This document shows positions 17,539 through 26,057 of a stretch of 64,000 nucleotides of DNA, one piece after another. How positions within the stretch are numbered: the first letter of the stretch is position 1; each line of letters opens with the position of its first letter. Origin of the DNA: Pontibacter diazotrophicus (GTDB lineage Bacteria > Bacteroidota > Bacteroidia > Cytophagales > Hymenobacteraceae); contig NZ_QRGR01000015.1 in the NCBI RefSeq assembly GCF_003367245.1, positions 62,001 through 126,000 of the forward strand. The letters run 5' to 3'. The position numbers and the translations under genes were made by a program. Below the pieces are notes generated by a model that did not search any database, was not told the origin of the DNA, and was given only the letters and a program-made list of their open reading frames with translations.

Positions 17539-19605
17539 TCAATAGGCAGGTGCTGCCGATATGCGTGGGTCTATTGAATTATCTATACCGCGCTGCTCCG
17601 GGTAAATTATCACGAAGTTATACCTATCAAAGTGCTTTGACAGTTGCTTCGGCACATTCGGTAAGTACGAATCGTAGGAAACACTGCCCTGACGGGCACT
17701 GACTATAACCAGCAGGTCGTCCACCACGATTTCGCGCCCTAAAATGAGAAAATCCTCCCAGTCTTCGAAGAGGTTAAACTTTACCGGCACACTTGCCTTT
17801 GCCTCTATAAACACCTGCTCAATACGCTTGCTGGTATGGTCTGTGGCATAGAAGGTGATGGGTGCGCTGGTTTGCTTGGCAATTGTTTTAACGGAGTGTA
17901 CCCAATGCACAAAGCCCATTTCAAACTCTGCTCTTGGCGGCACCACTACCTTCATATTTTTTATGGTATTTACAGGCTGTATGAGCTTTGCCACAAAGAT
18001 CATTTCGCCTGTCCGGCGTAGCAGGTTATCCAGTACTCCCCCAAAAATTTTGTCTTTAGCCGTTATCTTGGCGTTCCATCCAATTACCACTTCCGTGATC
18101 ATGCGGTCTTTTATAGCCCTGATGATGCCGTTTGTCACGCTCAGGTCCACGCGCGTGAGCACTGCTACGTCTGTGGCGGTGGCGGCGGCATGGTGCTTCG
18201 CTTTCTCCAGCAGCTTATTGCTCTCAATCAGCTTTTCCTTGCTTTGCTGATCGTCTTTGATAACCATGAGCGGATAAATAGGCTCTACTGATTTTGGATT
18301 CTTCAACAGCACCGCCAGGTCAATAAGCTGCTCCAGCGTGTCGGCATTGGCAATAGGCACCAAAATGCGCTCCGGTATTTCTGACAGGTCCGGGGCCTGC
18401 TCGTTGTCTACAATCGCCTGCTTTACAGCAGCCTTCTCTGTTACCACAGAACTGATGATGCAGGTGACCAGTATCATCAGGATAGTCCCGTTCAGCACGT
18501 TCTCGTTCAGGAGCTCTATCCGGTAACCGATGAGCACGGCAGCCAAAGTAGCGGCAGCCTGTGCATTGCTGAGGCCGAACATCAGCTGCCCCTCTGTTTT
18601 AGTAAACCGGAAGGCTTTCTGCGAAATAAAAGCGGCCATCCATTTAGAAGAAGTTGCCACCACAATCATGGCACCTGCCACTATAAGCGCCTCAGGCCCC
18701 CGAAACAACACCCGCAGATCCACGAGCATACCCACTCCAATCAGAAAGAAAGGGATAAACAGGGCATTGCCCACAAACTCAATACGGTTCATGAGCGGTG
18801 AAGTGTGCGGAATAAGCGGGTTCAGCGCAAGCCCTGCAAGGAAGGCCCCGATGATAGGTTCTACGCCTGCTATCTCGGCAAGGAAGGCTGACAAAAACAC
18901 CATGGCCAGCACGAAAATATAATGCGCTACGCCATCTGTTTCATAGTTCTTAAAGAACCAACGCGTTATGCGCGGGAATACCCAGAGCACGATAAAAGAG
19001 AAAATGGCAAGCGAAATACCTAGCCTTATCCAGAACTGGCTGTTCAACTCACCTGAACTTGCGCCTGTTATAACGGCTAATACCAAGAGAGCGGCTGTAT
19101 CGGTGATAATAGTACCCCCTACCGTTATGTTGACAGCCTTGTTTTTGGTGATGCCCAGGCGGCTGGCGATGGGGTATGCCAGGAGCGTGTGCGAGGCAAA
19201 CATACTGGCCAGCAGTATAGACGACATCAGGCCAAATTCCAGCAAGTAATAAGATACAGCGGTACCCAGTACCATGGGTATAGAAAAGGTAAGGGCCCCG
19301 AAAATCATGCTCTTGTTCCTGTTCTTCTTAAAATCGTTCATGTCGATCTCAAGCCCTGCCAGGAACATGATATAGAGCAGCCCTACTGTACCGAACAAGA
19401 TGATGCCCTGGTCGCGCAATAGGATGTTGAAGCCATTGGGGCCTACAGCAACACCAGCTAATATTAATCCGATGATACTTGGGATCTTGATCCGGTTTAG
19501 GATGACGGGTGCCAGTAGAATAATGAAAAGCACCAGGGAGAAAATCAGTACCGGGTCATGAACAGGAAAATATTGCGGAAAGAAGTTTTGTAAGTTTATA
19601 TCCAT
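17539..19605 (-). CDS. CPA2-type cation/proton antiporter (tandem copy 2)
   Basis: Paralogue of the following gene with the same build: a 12-helix CPA2 exchanger domain and a C-terminal cytosolic region with two USP-like halves. About 688 residues from the preferred start at 19605 (MDINLQNFFPQYFP), which aligns with the start of copy 1 (MNTNLEQLFPGYFP); the frame opens at 19632. The DNA of 18951-19167 matches 16612-16828 of copy 1 with a single mismatch, while the ends of the two genes differ much more. This points to recent gene conversion. The ion-pore motif GTIITDTAALL is intact. Confidence 0.88.
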   Translation of the reverse strand: MDINLQNFFPQYFPVHDPVLIFSLVLFIILLAPVILNRIKIPSIIGLILAGVAVGPNGFNILLRDQGIILFGTVGLLYIMFLAGLEIDMNDFKKNRNKSMIFGALTFSIPMVLGTAVSYYLLEFGLMSSILLASMFASHTLLAYPIASRLGITKNKAVNITVGGTIITDTAALLVLAVITGASSGELNSQFWIRLGISLAIFSFIVLWVFPRITRWFFKNYETDGVAHYIFVLAMVFLSAFLAEIAGVEPIIGAFLAGLALNPLIPHTSPLMNRIEFVGNALFIPFFLIGVGMLVDLRVLFRGPEALIVAGAMIVVATSSKWMAAFISQKAFRFTKTEGQLMFGLSNAQAAATLAAVLIGYRIELLNENVLNGTILMILVTCIISSVVTEKAAVKQAIVDNEQAPDLSEIPERILVPIANADTLEQLIDLAVLLKNPKSVEPIYPLMVIKDDQQSKEKLIESNKLLEKAKHHAAATATDVAVLTRVDLSVTNGIIRAIKDRMITEVVIGWNAKITAKDKIFGGVLDNLLRRTGEMIFVAKLIQPVNTIKNMKVVVPPRAEFEMGFVHWVHSVKTIAKQTSAPITFYATDHTSKRIEQVFIEAKASVPVKFNLFEDWEDFLILGREIVVDDLLVIVSARQGSVSYDSYLPNVPKQLSKHFDRYNFVIIYPEQRGIDNSIDPRISAAPAY

Positions 19606-19723
19606 GTTTTGGGTTTGCTGAAAATTTGCCAAACCCCTAAGATACGTAATTTTTACTTAAGGCTTTGCCAGGTTCCTTTACAGCCTGGCCACTTGTAGGT
19701 TTTTTCAAAGAATATGCTGTTAT

Positions 19724-19766
19724 AAATAAAAAGCCCGTGACAAGGTGCCACAGGCTCTTTATTTAT
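19724..19766 (-). terminator. Terminator of glyS
   Basis: An imperfect stem (AAATAAAAAGCCCGTG / CACAGGCTCTTTATTT) lies about 20 bases downstream of the glyS stop on the minus strand, with a T-rich 3' side. Confidence 0.65.
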
Positions 19767-19784
19767 GTATAAATGTTCTTATGC

Positions 19785-21287
19785 TTAAGCTAACTTCTCT
19801 AAAATGCTTTTGAAGTTAACGGCTTTGTCAATGTAGTTTCGCAGCTCACTGATTGGCATACGCACCTGCTCGCGGCTGTCGCGGTCACGAACAGTCACGG
19901 TGTCGTCCTCCAGCGTCTGGTGGTCGATGGCGATACAGAACGGCGTACCTATCAGGTCCTGGCGGGTATAGCGCTTACCAATGCTGTCGCGCTCTTCGTA
20001 TATCATGTTGAAGTCATACTTCAACGCATCAAATACCTCGGATGCTTTCTCCGGCAAACCGTCTTTCTTTGTAAGTGGCAGGATAGCTGCTTTTACAGGA
20101 GCCAGTGCCGGGTGCAGTTTCAGGAACGTGCGGGACTTGGTGCTATCGCCTTCGGTAATATCCTCTTCCTGGTACGCATTGCACAGCGTCATCAGGAACA
20201 GGCGGTCTGCACCGGCAGATGTTTCGATCACGTAGGGCACGTAATTGCCGTACGGCTTGCCTTCCTCATTCAAATCGTTGTCGAAGTACTGCATTTTCTT
20301 GCGGCTCAGTTCCTGGTGCTGCGTCAGGTCAAAGTCGGTGCGCGAGTGGATACCCTCTATCTCTTTGAAGCCGAACGGGAATTTGAACTCGATGTCCACG
20401 GCAGCGTTCGCGTAGTGGGCCAGTTTGTCGTGGTCGTGGTAGCGCAGGTTCTCTGCTGGTATGCCGATGGCCTCGTGCCACTTCTTACGCGTCTCTTTCC
20501 ACTGCTCGTACCATTCCATCTCAGTGCCAGGGCGCACAAAGAACTGCATCTCCATCTGCTCAAACTCGCGCATACGGAAGATGAACTGGCGGGCCACAAT
20601 CTCGTTACGGAAGGCTTTACCGATTTGTGCAATACCGAAAGGTATCTTCATACGGCCTGTCTTCTGCACGTTTAGGAAGTTTACGAAAATACCCTGCGCT
20701 GTTTCAGGACGCAGGTAAATCGTACTTGACTCTTCCGCCACAGAACCAACCTGTGTCGAGAACATCAGGTTAAACTGGCGTACTTCTGTCCAGTTGGCCG
20801 TGCCGGAAACCGGGCACTTGATATCTTCACGGATAATCAGTTCACGCACGCCATCCAGATCTTCCGCCTCCAGCAGCTTGCCCATTTCGGCTGTCAGCAC
20901 TTTGCCTCTTTCCGGATCACCGGCGTTTTCGTACTCCGCTGCCTTCTCCTCTATCAGCACATCGGCACGGTAACGCTTCTTCGAGTCTTTGTTGTCGATC
21001 ATCGGGTCGTTGAAGCTGTCGATGTGGCCGGAGGCTTTCCAGGTAAGGGGGTGCATGAAAATGGCCGCATCCAGACCAACCACATTCTGGTTCAGTTGCG
21101 TCATGCATTTCCACCACAAGCTCTTGATGTTGTTTTTCAGCTCCACGCCCATCTGGCCGTAGTCATACACGGCTTGCAGGCCATCATAAATCTCGCTCGA
21201 AGGGAATATAAAGCCATACTCCTTCGCGTGTGAGATAATATCTTTTAACTGTGCGTTTTCTACTGGGTTTTTCTCTTGTGTTGCCAT
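19785..21287 (-). CDS. glyS: Glycyl-tRNA synthetase, homodimeric (eukaryote-like) type
   Basis: A class II aminoacyl-tRNA synthetase that charges tRNA-Gly. The single 500-residue chain, rather than separate alpha and beta subunits, identifies the alpha2 type. Visible features are the N-terminal SSEIYDGLQAVYDYGQMGVELK segment, the class II motif 2 region with FRNEIVARQFIFRMREFEQMEMQFF (about 231-255), motif 3 near ETSAGADRLFL, and a C-terminal anticodon-binding domain from about 395. It has its own terminator and is divergent from the PiT-like gene. No T-box leader is seen in the 234-bp upstream region. Confidence 0.95.
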   Translation of the reverse strand: MATQEKNPVENAQLKDIISHAKEYGFIFPSSEIYDGLQAVYDYGQMGVELKNNIKSLWWKCMTQLNQNVVGLDAAIFMHPLTWKASGHIDSFNDPMIDNKDSKKRYRADVLIEEKAAEYENAGDPERGKVLTAEMGKLLEAEDLDGVRELIIREDIKCPVSGTANWTEVRQFNLMFSTQVGSVAEESSTIYLRPETAQGIFVNFLNVQKTGRMKIPFGIAQIGKAFRNEIVARQFIFRMREFEQMEMQFFVRPGTEMEWYEQWKETRKKWHEAIGIPAENLRYHDHDKLAHYANAAVDIEFKFPFGFKEIEGIHSRTDFDLTQHQELSRKKMQYFDNDLNEEGKPYGNYVPYVIETSAGADRLFLMTLCNAYQEEDITEGDSTKSRTFLKLHPALAPVKAAILPLTKKDGLPEKASEVFDALKYDFNMIYEERDSIGKRYTRQDLIGTPFCIAIDHQTLEDDTVTVRDRDSREQVRMPISELRNYIDKAVNFKSILEKLA

Positions 21288-21521
21288 GGCGCAAAGATAG
21301 CTTTTTAGCTTTTGATAATGCCACAGATGGTTTACACTTTTTCATGATGATGCCTTATCTGTGCAGATCTTGCCCCTGCACCTGCTTTTGCTTTGTGCCT
21401 CAGAGGCTTTCAGGGCCTGTTTAAGCCTTGTGTTAACAATTTCTTAACATAGGCCTTCCCTCCCTCTCTTCATTTTGAAGTAACTTGCGGCGTTTAATAA
21501 TTCTCACCAAGTTTTTAAAAG

Positions 21522-22658
21522 ATGGCTAAAACAAAAAAAGGGAAAAAGCATGTTGCTCCTATTAAGCCGTACAAATTCAGAAGGCGGTATAGCCAACTCG
21601 ACATCTACATCCGCAAGGAGAAGAACTTCCTTTACTTTATTGCTTTTTCGCTTATCCTGGCCGGTTTAGTTTATCCGTACGCCTCTATTGCCATGTGGGT
21701 GGGCTTTGCCTTTGCCGGCTACTCTGCCATCGCCAACGACAGTATCCAGACCATCGGAACGTTCATCGTATCAAACGAAGACAAGAAATGGTACTGGCAG
21801 TGGCTGTTTATGGGCACTATCTTCTTAGGCACCGTTTTCTACAGCTGGTATGTCTTTAATGGGGATGTGACGTACCAACGCCTCTCTTCGAAGGGCTTTG
21901 ACCAGACCATCGACAACTTTGTTTACCTGCAGTTGGCTGCTCCGATTGTGCTGTTGCTACTTACCCGCTTCCGTATTCCGGTGTCTACCACTTTCATGCT
22001 GTTAAGTGTGTTTACCGTGAGTTCCGGCGCCATCATCAGTATGGTTAGTAAGAGTTTGATGGGCTATGTAGCGGCCTTTGTAGCGGCGTTTATCATTTAC
22101 ATCGTGATGACGAATGTCATCAAAAAAATGGTGAAGGGTGAGGCCCATGGCTCCTGGGTCATTGCGCAATGGGTCATCAGTGGTTTCCTGTGGCACACGT
22201 GGCTCGCGCAGGATCTGGCCAACGTAGCTGTTTACCTGCCCCGTCAGTTAAGTGTTTGGGAGTTTGCCGCTTTTGCTGGTTTTATTTTCCTGGGCCTGGG
22301 ATTTATGTTCTTCAGGCGTGGTGAGCGCATTCAGAATATCATCAACGAGAAATCTGATGTGCGCGACGTGCGCAGTGCGACCATCATCGATCTGATTTAT
22401 TCTATTATCCTGTACTATTTCAAAGAAGTAAATAATATCCCGATGAGTACAACCTGGGTCTTCGTGGGGCTGCTGGCCGGACGCGAATTGGGGATGCGCC
22501 TGCGCAACCAGGACAGTTCCGCGAAGCTGGGAAGGACCTTTAGCCTGATTGGTAAAGATATTCTCTCTGTTACCATTGGTTTAGTTATCTCCGTTATACT
22601 AGCCATAGCTATCAACCCTGTTATTCAGCAGGAGCTCGTGAATTTCTTCTTTGAATAG
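21522..22658 (+). CDS. Divergent PiT/PHO4-like membrane transporter
   Basis: A polytopic membrane protein of 378 residues with a basic cytosolic N-terminus (about 1-40) and some nine hydrophobic segments. Two motifs recall the inverted-repeat signature of PiT phosphate transporters: GYSAIANDSIQTIGTFIV near residue 66 (compare GANDVANSIGT) and PMSTTWVFVGLLAGRELGM near residue 308 (compare VSTTH...G). A second IPVSTTFMLLSVF lies near residue 155. Phosphate or sulfate transport with sodium or protons is therefore a reasonable inference, but the overall sequence is far from standard Pit. No phosphate regulon gene is adjacent. Confidence 0.6.
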   Translation: MAKTKKGKKHVAPIKPYKFRRRYSQLDIYIRKEKNFLYFIAFSLILAGLVYPYASIAMWVGFAFAGYSAIANDSIQTIGTFIVSNEDKKWYWQWLFMGTIFLGTVFYSWYVFNGDVTYQRLSSKGFDQTIDNFVYLQLAAPIVLLLLTRFRIPVSTTFMLLSVFTVSSGAIISMVSKSLMGYVAAFVAAFIIYIVMTNVIKKMVKGEAHGSWVIAQWVISGFLWHTWLAQDLANVAVYLPRQLSVWEFAAFAGFIFLGLGFMFFRRGERIQNIINEKSDVRDVRSATIIDLIYSIILYYFKEVNNIPMSTTWVFVGLLAGRELGMRLRNQDSSAKLGRTFSLIGKDILSVTIGLVISVILAIAINPVIQQELVNFFFE

Positions 22659-22680
22659 GCGGTATTCTCTGTAGCAAAAG

Positions 22681-22712
22681 AAAAGGCCTGGTTCACGCCA
22701 GGCCTTTTCTTT
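22681..22712 (+). terminator. Terminator of the PiT-like gene
   Basis: A stem AAAAGGCCTGG / CCAGGCCTTTT with a 6-base loop and trailing T run lies 22 bases after the stop. Confidence 0.8.
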
Positions 22713-22908
22713 TGCCCTTCCTTTTGCAGTGTCTCTCCTGTGGAGTACTTCGCCTTCTCATCCCCGGCTGAAGTTCAGGATATGGCTTACTGTACCTGCT
22801 TGAGCCACTTTTTGATTACTTTTCCACTGTAGGCTTAGCTTGTTTTCCACCCGTTCCACCTCCTGCTATTTTCGTCCTCCTGCCGTGGCTGTAGGGTTGT
22901 CCATAAAA

Positions 22909-22943
22909 AAAGCCCCGGCAGGATGTGCTGCCGGGGCTTTCTG
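22909..22943 (-). terminator. Terminator of the small acidic protein gene
   Basis: A 12-bp perfect stem AAAGCCCCGGCA / TGCCGGGGCTTT with an A run on the left reads as a terminator on the minus strand just after the 22961 gene end. Confidence 0.75.
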
Positions 22944-22960
22944 AATATGCTTATATCAGG

Positions 22961-23419
22961 CTATTTTTCTGGCCAGACTACTTCCAGGTTGTCATTGATG
23001 AATACCCCAAAGTTGATGGCTATTAATTGGTCTTCGTCGAAGTACAGGTCTATCATTTCTTTTTCAAAAGAAATACGGGTTTCGCCTGTCTCTGCTTCTT
23101 CCTCTTCAGGACCGGTGATGTCGTTATCTGCAAAGAGTTGCATAACCTGTTCTTTGCTCATCTCAAACACGCGCTCGCCCCAAATCTGCACTTCACGGTT
23201 TGCCGTCTCGATACAGCTTAAGCGGTAGTCGTCTTCTTTGTCGAAGTACAAGGAGTAGCCTTCTTCCCAGTAGTTCCAGGCCTGATGCTCGAACTCATCT
23301 TCTTCATCAGACTCTTCTACTTCTTCCGGCTCGCCAATCAGCTCTTCTACTTCTTCCATTGTCAGGCCAAACTTGATCTTGCCAAGCCCTTTGCCTAACC
23401 TGATGTCTTTGTTGATCAT
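22961..23419 (-). CDS. Small acidic protein with a BamE/SmpA-like motif
   Basis: A strongly acidic 152-residue cytosolic protein, not clearly recognised. The N-terminal part GKGLGKIKFGLTMEEVEELIGEP resembles the short helix-turn pattern of BamE/SmpA-type folds (G-x-F-G-M-T-x-x-E-V-x-x-x-L-G-x-P), but there is no signal peptide or lipobox, so it is not outer-membrane BamE. A second repeat of the pattern (RVFEMSKEQVMQLFADNDI) starts around residue 88, suggesting two related halves. The frame allows a start two codons earlier at 23425. Single gene with its own terminator. Confidence 0.65.
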   Translation of the reverse strand: MINKDIRLGKGLGKIKFGLTMEEVEELIGEPEEVEESDEEDEFEHQAWNYWEEGYSLYFDKEDDYRLSCIETANREVQIWGERVFEMSKEQVMQLFADNDITGPEEEEAETGETRISFEKEMIDLYFDEDQLIAINFGVFINDNLEVVWPEK

Positions 23420-23455
23420 TGTCAATTTAAGTTTATATGTGCAAAGATACGCGAA

Positions 23456-24016
23456 TTACTTTTTTAAAGGTTTATCTTTTTTTACAGAATTTTCCTGTGG
23501 TGGCTCTTCATACGTAGTTCTAAAGTGCTGGCTCATTAGCTGATACCTTTCGTTCTGCTTTGCCTGGTCCCATTTCTCTTTGAATACTGCCGCTGATGCC
23601 GCTTTTACCGGATCCGGCTCCTGCGGCAATTGCTGTCTGCCGTGTGCTCCGCTCTGTCCTTTTTTATCTTCTGGAACAGGCCCGTCGTACTTCTTGCCCG
23701 ACTTATGGTTGGCGTAGCGCCGGCTGCGCGTATAGCCCATTTGCAGAAACTTTCGTGCCATGTCGGCCCCTACAAAATCATCCTGCTGCAGATACGCTTC
23801 AAACAATTGATATATCTTTTCAGATGATTCCTTTGCTATCTCAGGTGTTCTGAAGCGCCAGTGCGGGAGAATTTCCGACTTGTAAGGCTCTACCAACAGC
23901 ACGCCCTGCTCTCCTTTGCCAATGCGGTACAGCTCCGGCCTTTCCCTAAAGTTGATACTGGCAAAATCAAGGTCGTAATTAAAACCTTTTCTCGTTTTCG
24001 CTGCTGCTGTCGACAT
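23456..24016 (-). CDS. DUF4385 family protein
   Basis: A soluble 186-residue protein of the DUF4385 family, recognised by FDLDFASINFRERPELYRIGKGEQ-like wording (here NYDLDFASINFRERPELYRI), LLVEPYKSEILPHWRF and FLQMGYTRSRRYANHKSGKK. Function of the family is unknown; the conserved basic and aromatic residues hint at nucleic-acid or ligand contact but this is speculation. The C-terminal 60 residues are hydrophilic and probably disordered. Its start lies 38 bases inside the end of the third antiporter gene, so it is likely translated from the same transcript. Confidence 0.8.
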   Translation of the reverse strand: MSTAAAKTRKGFNYDLDFASINFRERPELYRIGKGEQGVLLVEPYKSEILPHWRFRTPEIAKESSEKIYQLFEAYLQQDDFVGADMARKFLQMGYTRSRRYANHKSGKKYDGPVPEDKKGQSGAHGRQQLPQEPDPVKAASAAVFKEKWDQAKQNERYQLMSQHFRTTYEEPPQENSVKKDKPLKK

Positions 24017-26057
24017 AGGATGTTGCCTGCAATGGTACCGTTTGGTGTATCGGGTACTGTTCCGGGTATATGATGATGAAACTGTTCTCCTTGTAGTTTT
24101 TAGACAGCACCCTTGGCACCACGTCTAAATCGTTGTTATAGGATATGGTTTCCTTACGGGCTGATACCACCACCACCATATCATCGGCGTTCAGCTCGTA
24201 TGTCATGTCTGTGAACTCCTTGAAGCTTGTGTAAGGTGCATACGTGGCGTCTACTGAGGGCTTGGAGCTTGTTACTGCCTCCTTAATCTTGTTCTGCGCC
24301 CTCTTCCTTGACCTGAACACCAGCTTTGCCCCTAACTGCTGCGACAGAAGCTTGACTGCGCGTATCCATCTATAAAAGCCCCGCTCTACTTCTGCATTGT
24401 TCGGGACAATCACCACAATGCGCTCTATTGTGTTCAGCGGCTGAATGATTTTACACACCAGAATCATTTCTTCGGTATTCTGAAGCAGGTTGTCTAGTAT
24501 GGTTCCGAATATCCTGTCCCTGGTTGTTATCTTCCCGTTCCACCCTAACACAACCTCTGTGATCATGAGCTCCTTTATGGCCCTTAGTATACCACTTGCT
24601 ATGTTGATGTCTATTTTCGAAACCAGCTGCACGTCGTTGTCTGTGGCGGCGGCATGTTTAATGGCTTCCTGCAGCATTTTGTTTTTGCGGTAGATTTCCT
24701 CCCCGGCATGCTCGTTGTCTATTACCACAGCCAGCGGATAAATAGGCTCATGGTATTCCGGGTTTTTCAGCATGATAGAAAGGTCTATCAGCTTCTCGAT
24801 ATTTGTGGGGTTGGCAATCGGCACCAGTATCCGGTCTGGCTTGTCACTCAGGTCCGGCTTTCTCCTGCTTTCCATAATAGCCAGCTTCCTTCCTGCTTTC
24901 TCTGTTATAAACGAGCTTACTAGGCAAGTTACCAGTATCAGTACTATGGTGCCATTGAGGGCGTCCTCGTTAATGATACCAAGATCAAAGCCTACCAGCA
25001 CTACAGCCAGTGTGGCAGCCGCGTGTGCACTACTCAAACCAAAGATCAGGTTGCGCTGCAATATGGAGTAGTTGAATACCTTCTGAGTGACAAACGCTGC
25101 GATGTATTTTGTGACAATGGCAATCACTACGATGGTTCCGGCAATGATGAGCGCCTCCGGCCCCCTAAACAAAACACTCAGGTCAACGAGCATGCCCACG
25201 CTTATCAGGAAAAACGGGATAAAGATATTGTTCCCCACAAACTCTATCCTGTTCATCAAGGCTGAAGTGTGCGGGATTAACTGGTTTAGTGCCAGGCCCG
25301 CCAGAAACGCCCCTATAATGGCTTCTACTCCTGCCAGCTCTGCCAATACTGCCGCTGCAAACACTACGGTCAGCACAAATATAAACTGTGCCCCCTTCTC
25401 GCTCTCAACCTGCTTGAAAAACCATTTAGCTATGCGCGGAAACACAAAAGCTACGATGGCTACAAAGATGCTCATCGACACGGCCAGCTGAATCCAGTAC
25501 ATCGCATCAAGGTCTCCCTGCGTCGATCCGGAAACGATAGCCAGTACCAGTAACACGGCAGTATCTGTTACTATTGTACCTCCTATCGTTATGGTTACTG
25601 CTTCATTTTTACTTAACCCCAGCCTGCTGGCTATGGGGTATGCGATGAGCGTATGGGAGGAGAACATACTCGACAGCAGCACAGCCGACAAGAAATTATA
25701 CTCCATTATATAATGGAATACCAGCGTACCCACGGTTATCGGTATAAAGAACGTGAACATGCCGAATATCACACTTCTCTTCCTGCTCTTCTTGAAGTCT
25801 ATCATGTCTATTTCGAGCCCTGCCAGAAACATGATGTACAGTATGCCTACAGTTCCAAACAAGACAATGCTGGCATCCCGCTGTAGTATGTTCAATCCGT
25901 TCGGGCCTACTATCACACCCGCCAGAATCATCCCTACTATGCCCGGCACTTTTATCCTGTTCAGGATAATTGGTGCTACTAATATGATTAGCAGCACCAG
26001 CGTGAATATGAGTACTGGGTCTTTGAAGGGTAATGTGAGATCTATATTAAGAAGCAT
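23979..26057 (-). CDS. CPA2-type cation/proton antiporter (third paralogue)
   Basis: A 692-residue member of the same family as the tandem pair at 15.2-19.6 kb: about 12 membrane segments (1-390) with GTIVTDTAVLLVLAIVSG and GVEAIIGAFLAGLALNQLIP, then a 300-residue cytosolic part with two USP-like halves (RILVPIANPTNIEKLIDL; IVVIVPNNAEVERGF). It is clearly more diverged from the pair than they are from each other. The gene overlaps the DUF4385 gene by 38 bases. It reads away from the gene-free candidate origin region directly upstream, with a TATATTTA promoter-like word at 26089-26096 on the minus strand. Confidence 0.88.
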   Translation of the reverse strand: MLLNIDLTLPFKDPVLIFTLVLLIILVAPIILNRIKVPGIVGMILAGVIVGPNGLNILQRDASIVLFGTVGILYIMFLAGLEIDMIDFKKSRKRSVIFGMFTFFIPITVGTLVFHYIMEYNFLSAVLLSSMFSSHTLIAYPIASRLGLSKNEAVTITIGGTIVTDTAVLLVLAIVSGSTQGDLDAMYWIQLAVSMSIFVAIVAFVFPRIAKWFFKQVESEKGAQFIFVLTVVFAAAVLAELAGVEAIIGAFLAGLALNQLIPHTSALMNRIEFVGNNIFIPFFLISVGMLVDLSVLFRGPEALIIAGTIVVIAIVTKYIAAFVTQKVFNYSILQRNLIFGLSSAHAAATLAVVLVGFDLGIINEDALNGTIVLILVTCLVSSFITEKAGRKLAIMESRRKPDLSDKPDRILVPIANPTNIEKLIDLSIMLKNPEYHEPIYPLAVVIDNEHAGEEIYRKNKMLQEAIKHAAATDNDVQLVSKIDINIASGILRAIKELMITEVVLGWNGKITTRDRIFGTILDNLLQNTEEMILVCKIIQPLNTIERIVVIVPNNAEVERGFYRWIRAVKLLSQQLGAKLVFRSRKRAQNKIKEAVTSSKPSVDATYAPYTSFKEFTDMTYELNADDMVVVVSARKETISYNNDLDVVPRVLSKNYKENSFIIIYPEQYPIHQTVPLQATSYVDSSSENEKRF

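Noticed and set aside
21288-21521. T-box riboswitch upstream of glyS
   Set aside because: No T-box consensus or specifier-loop architecture is apparent in the divergent spacer, and T-boxes are not expected in Bacteroidota.
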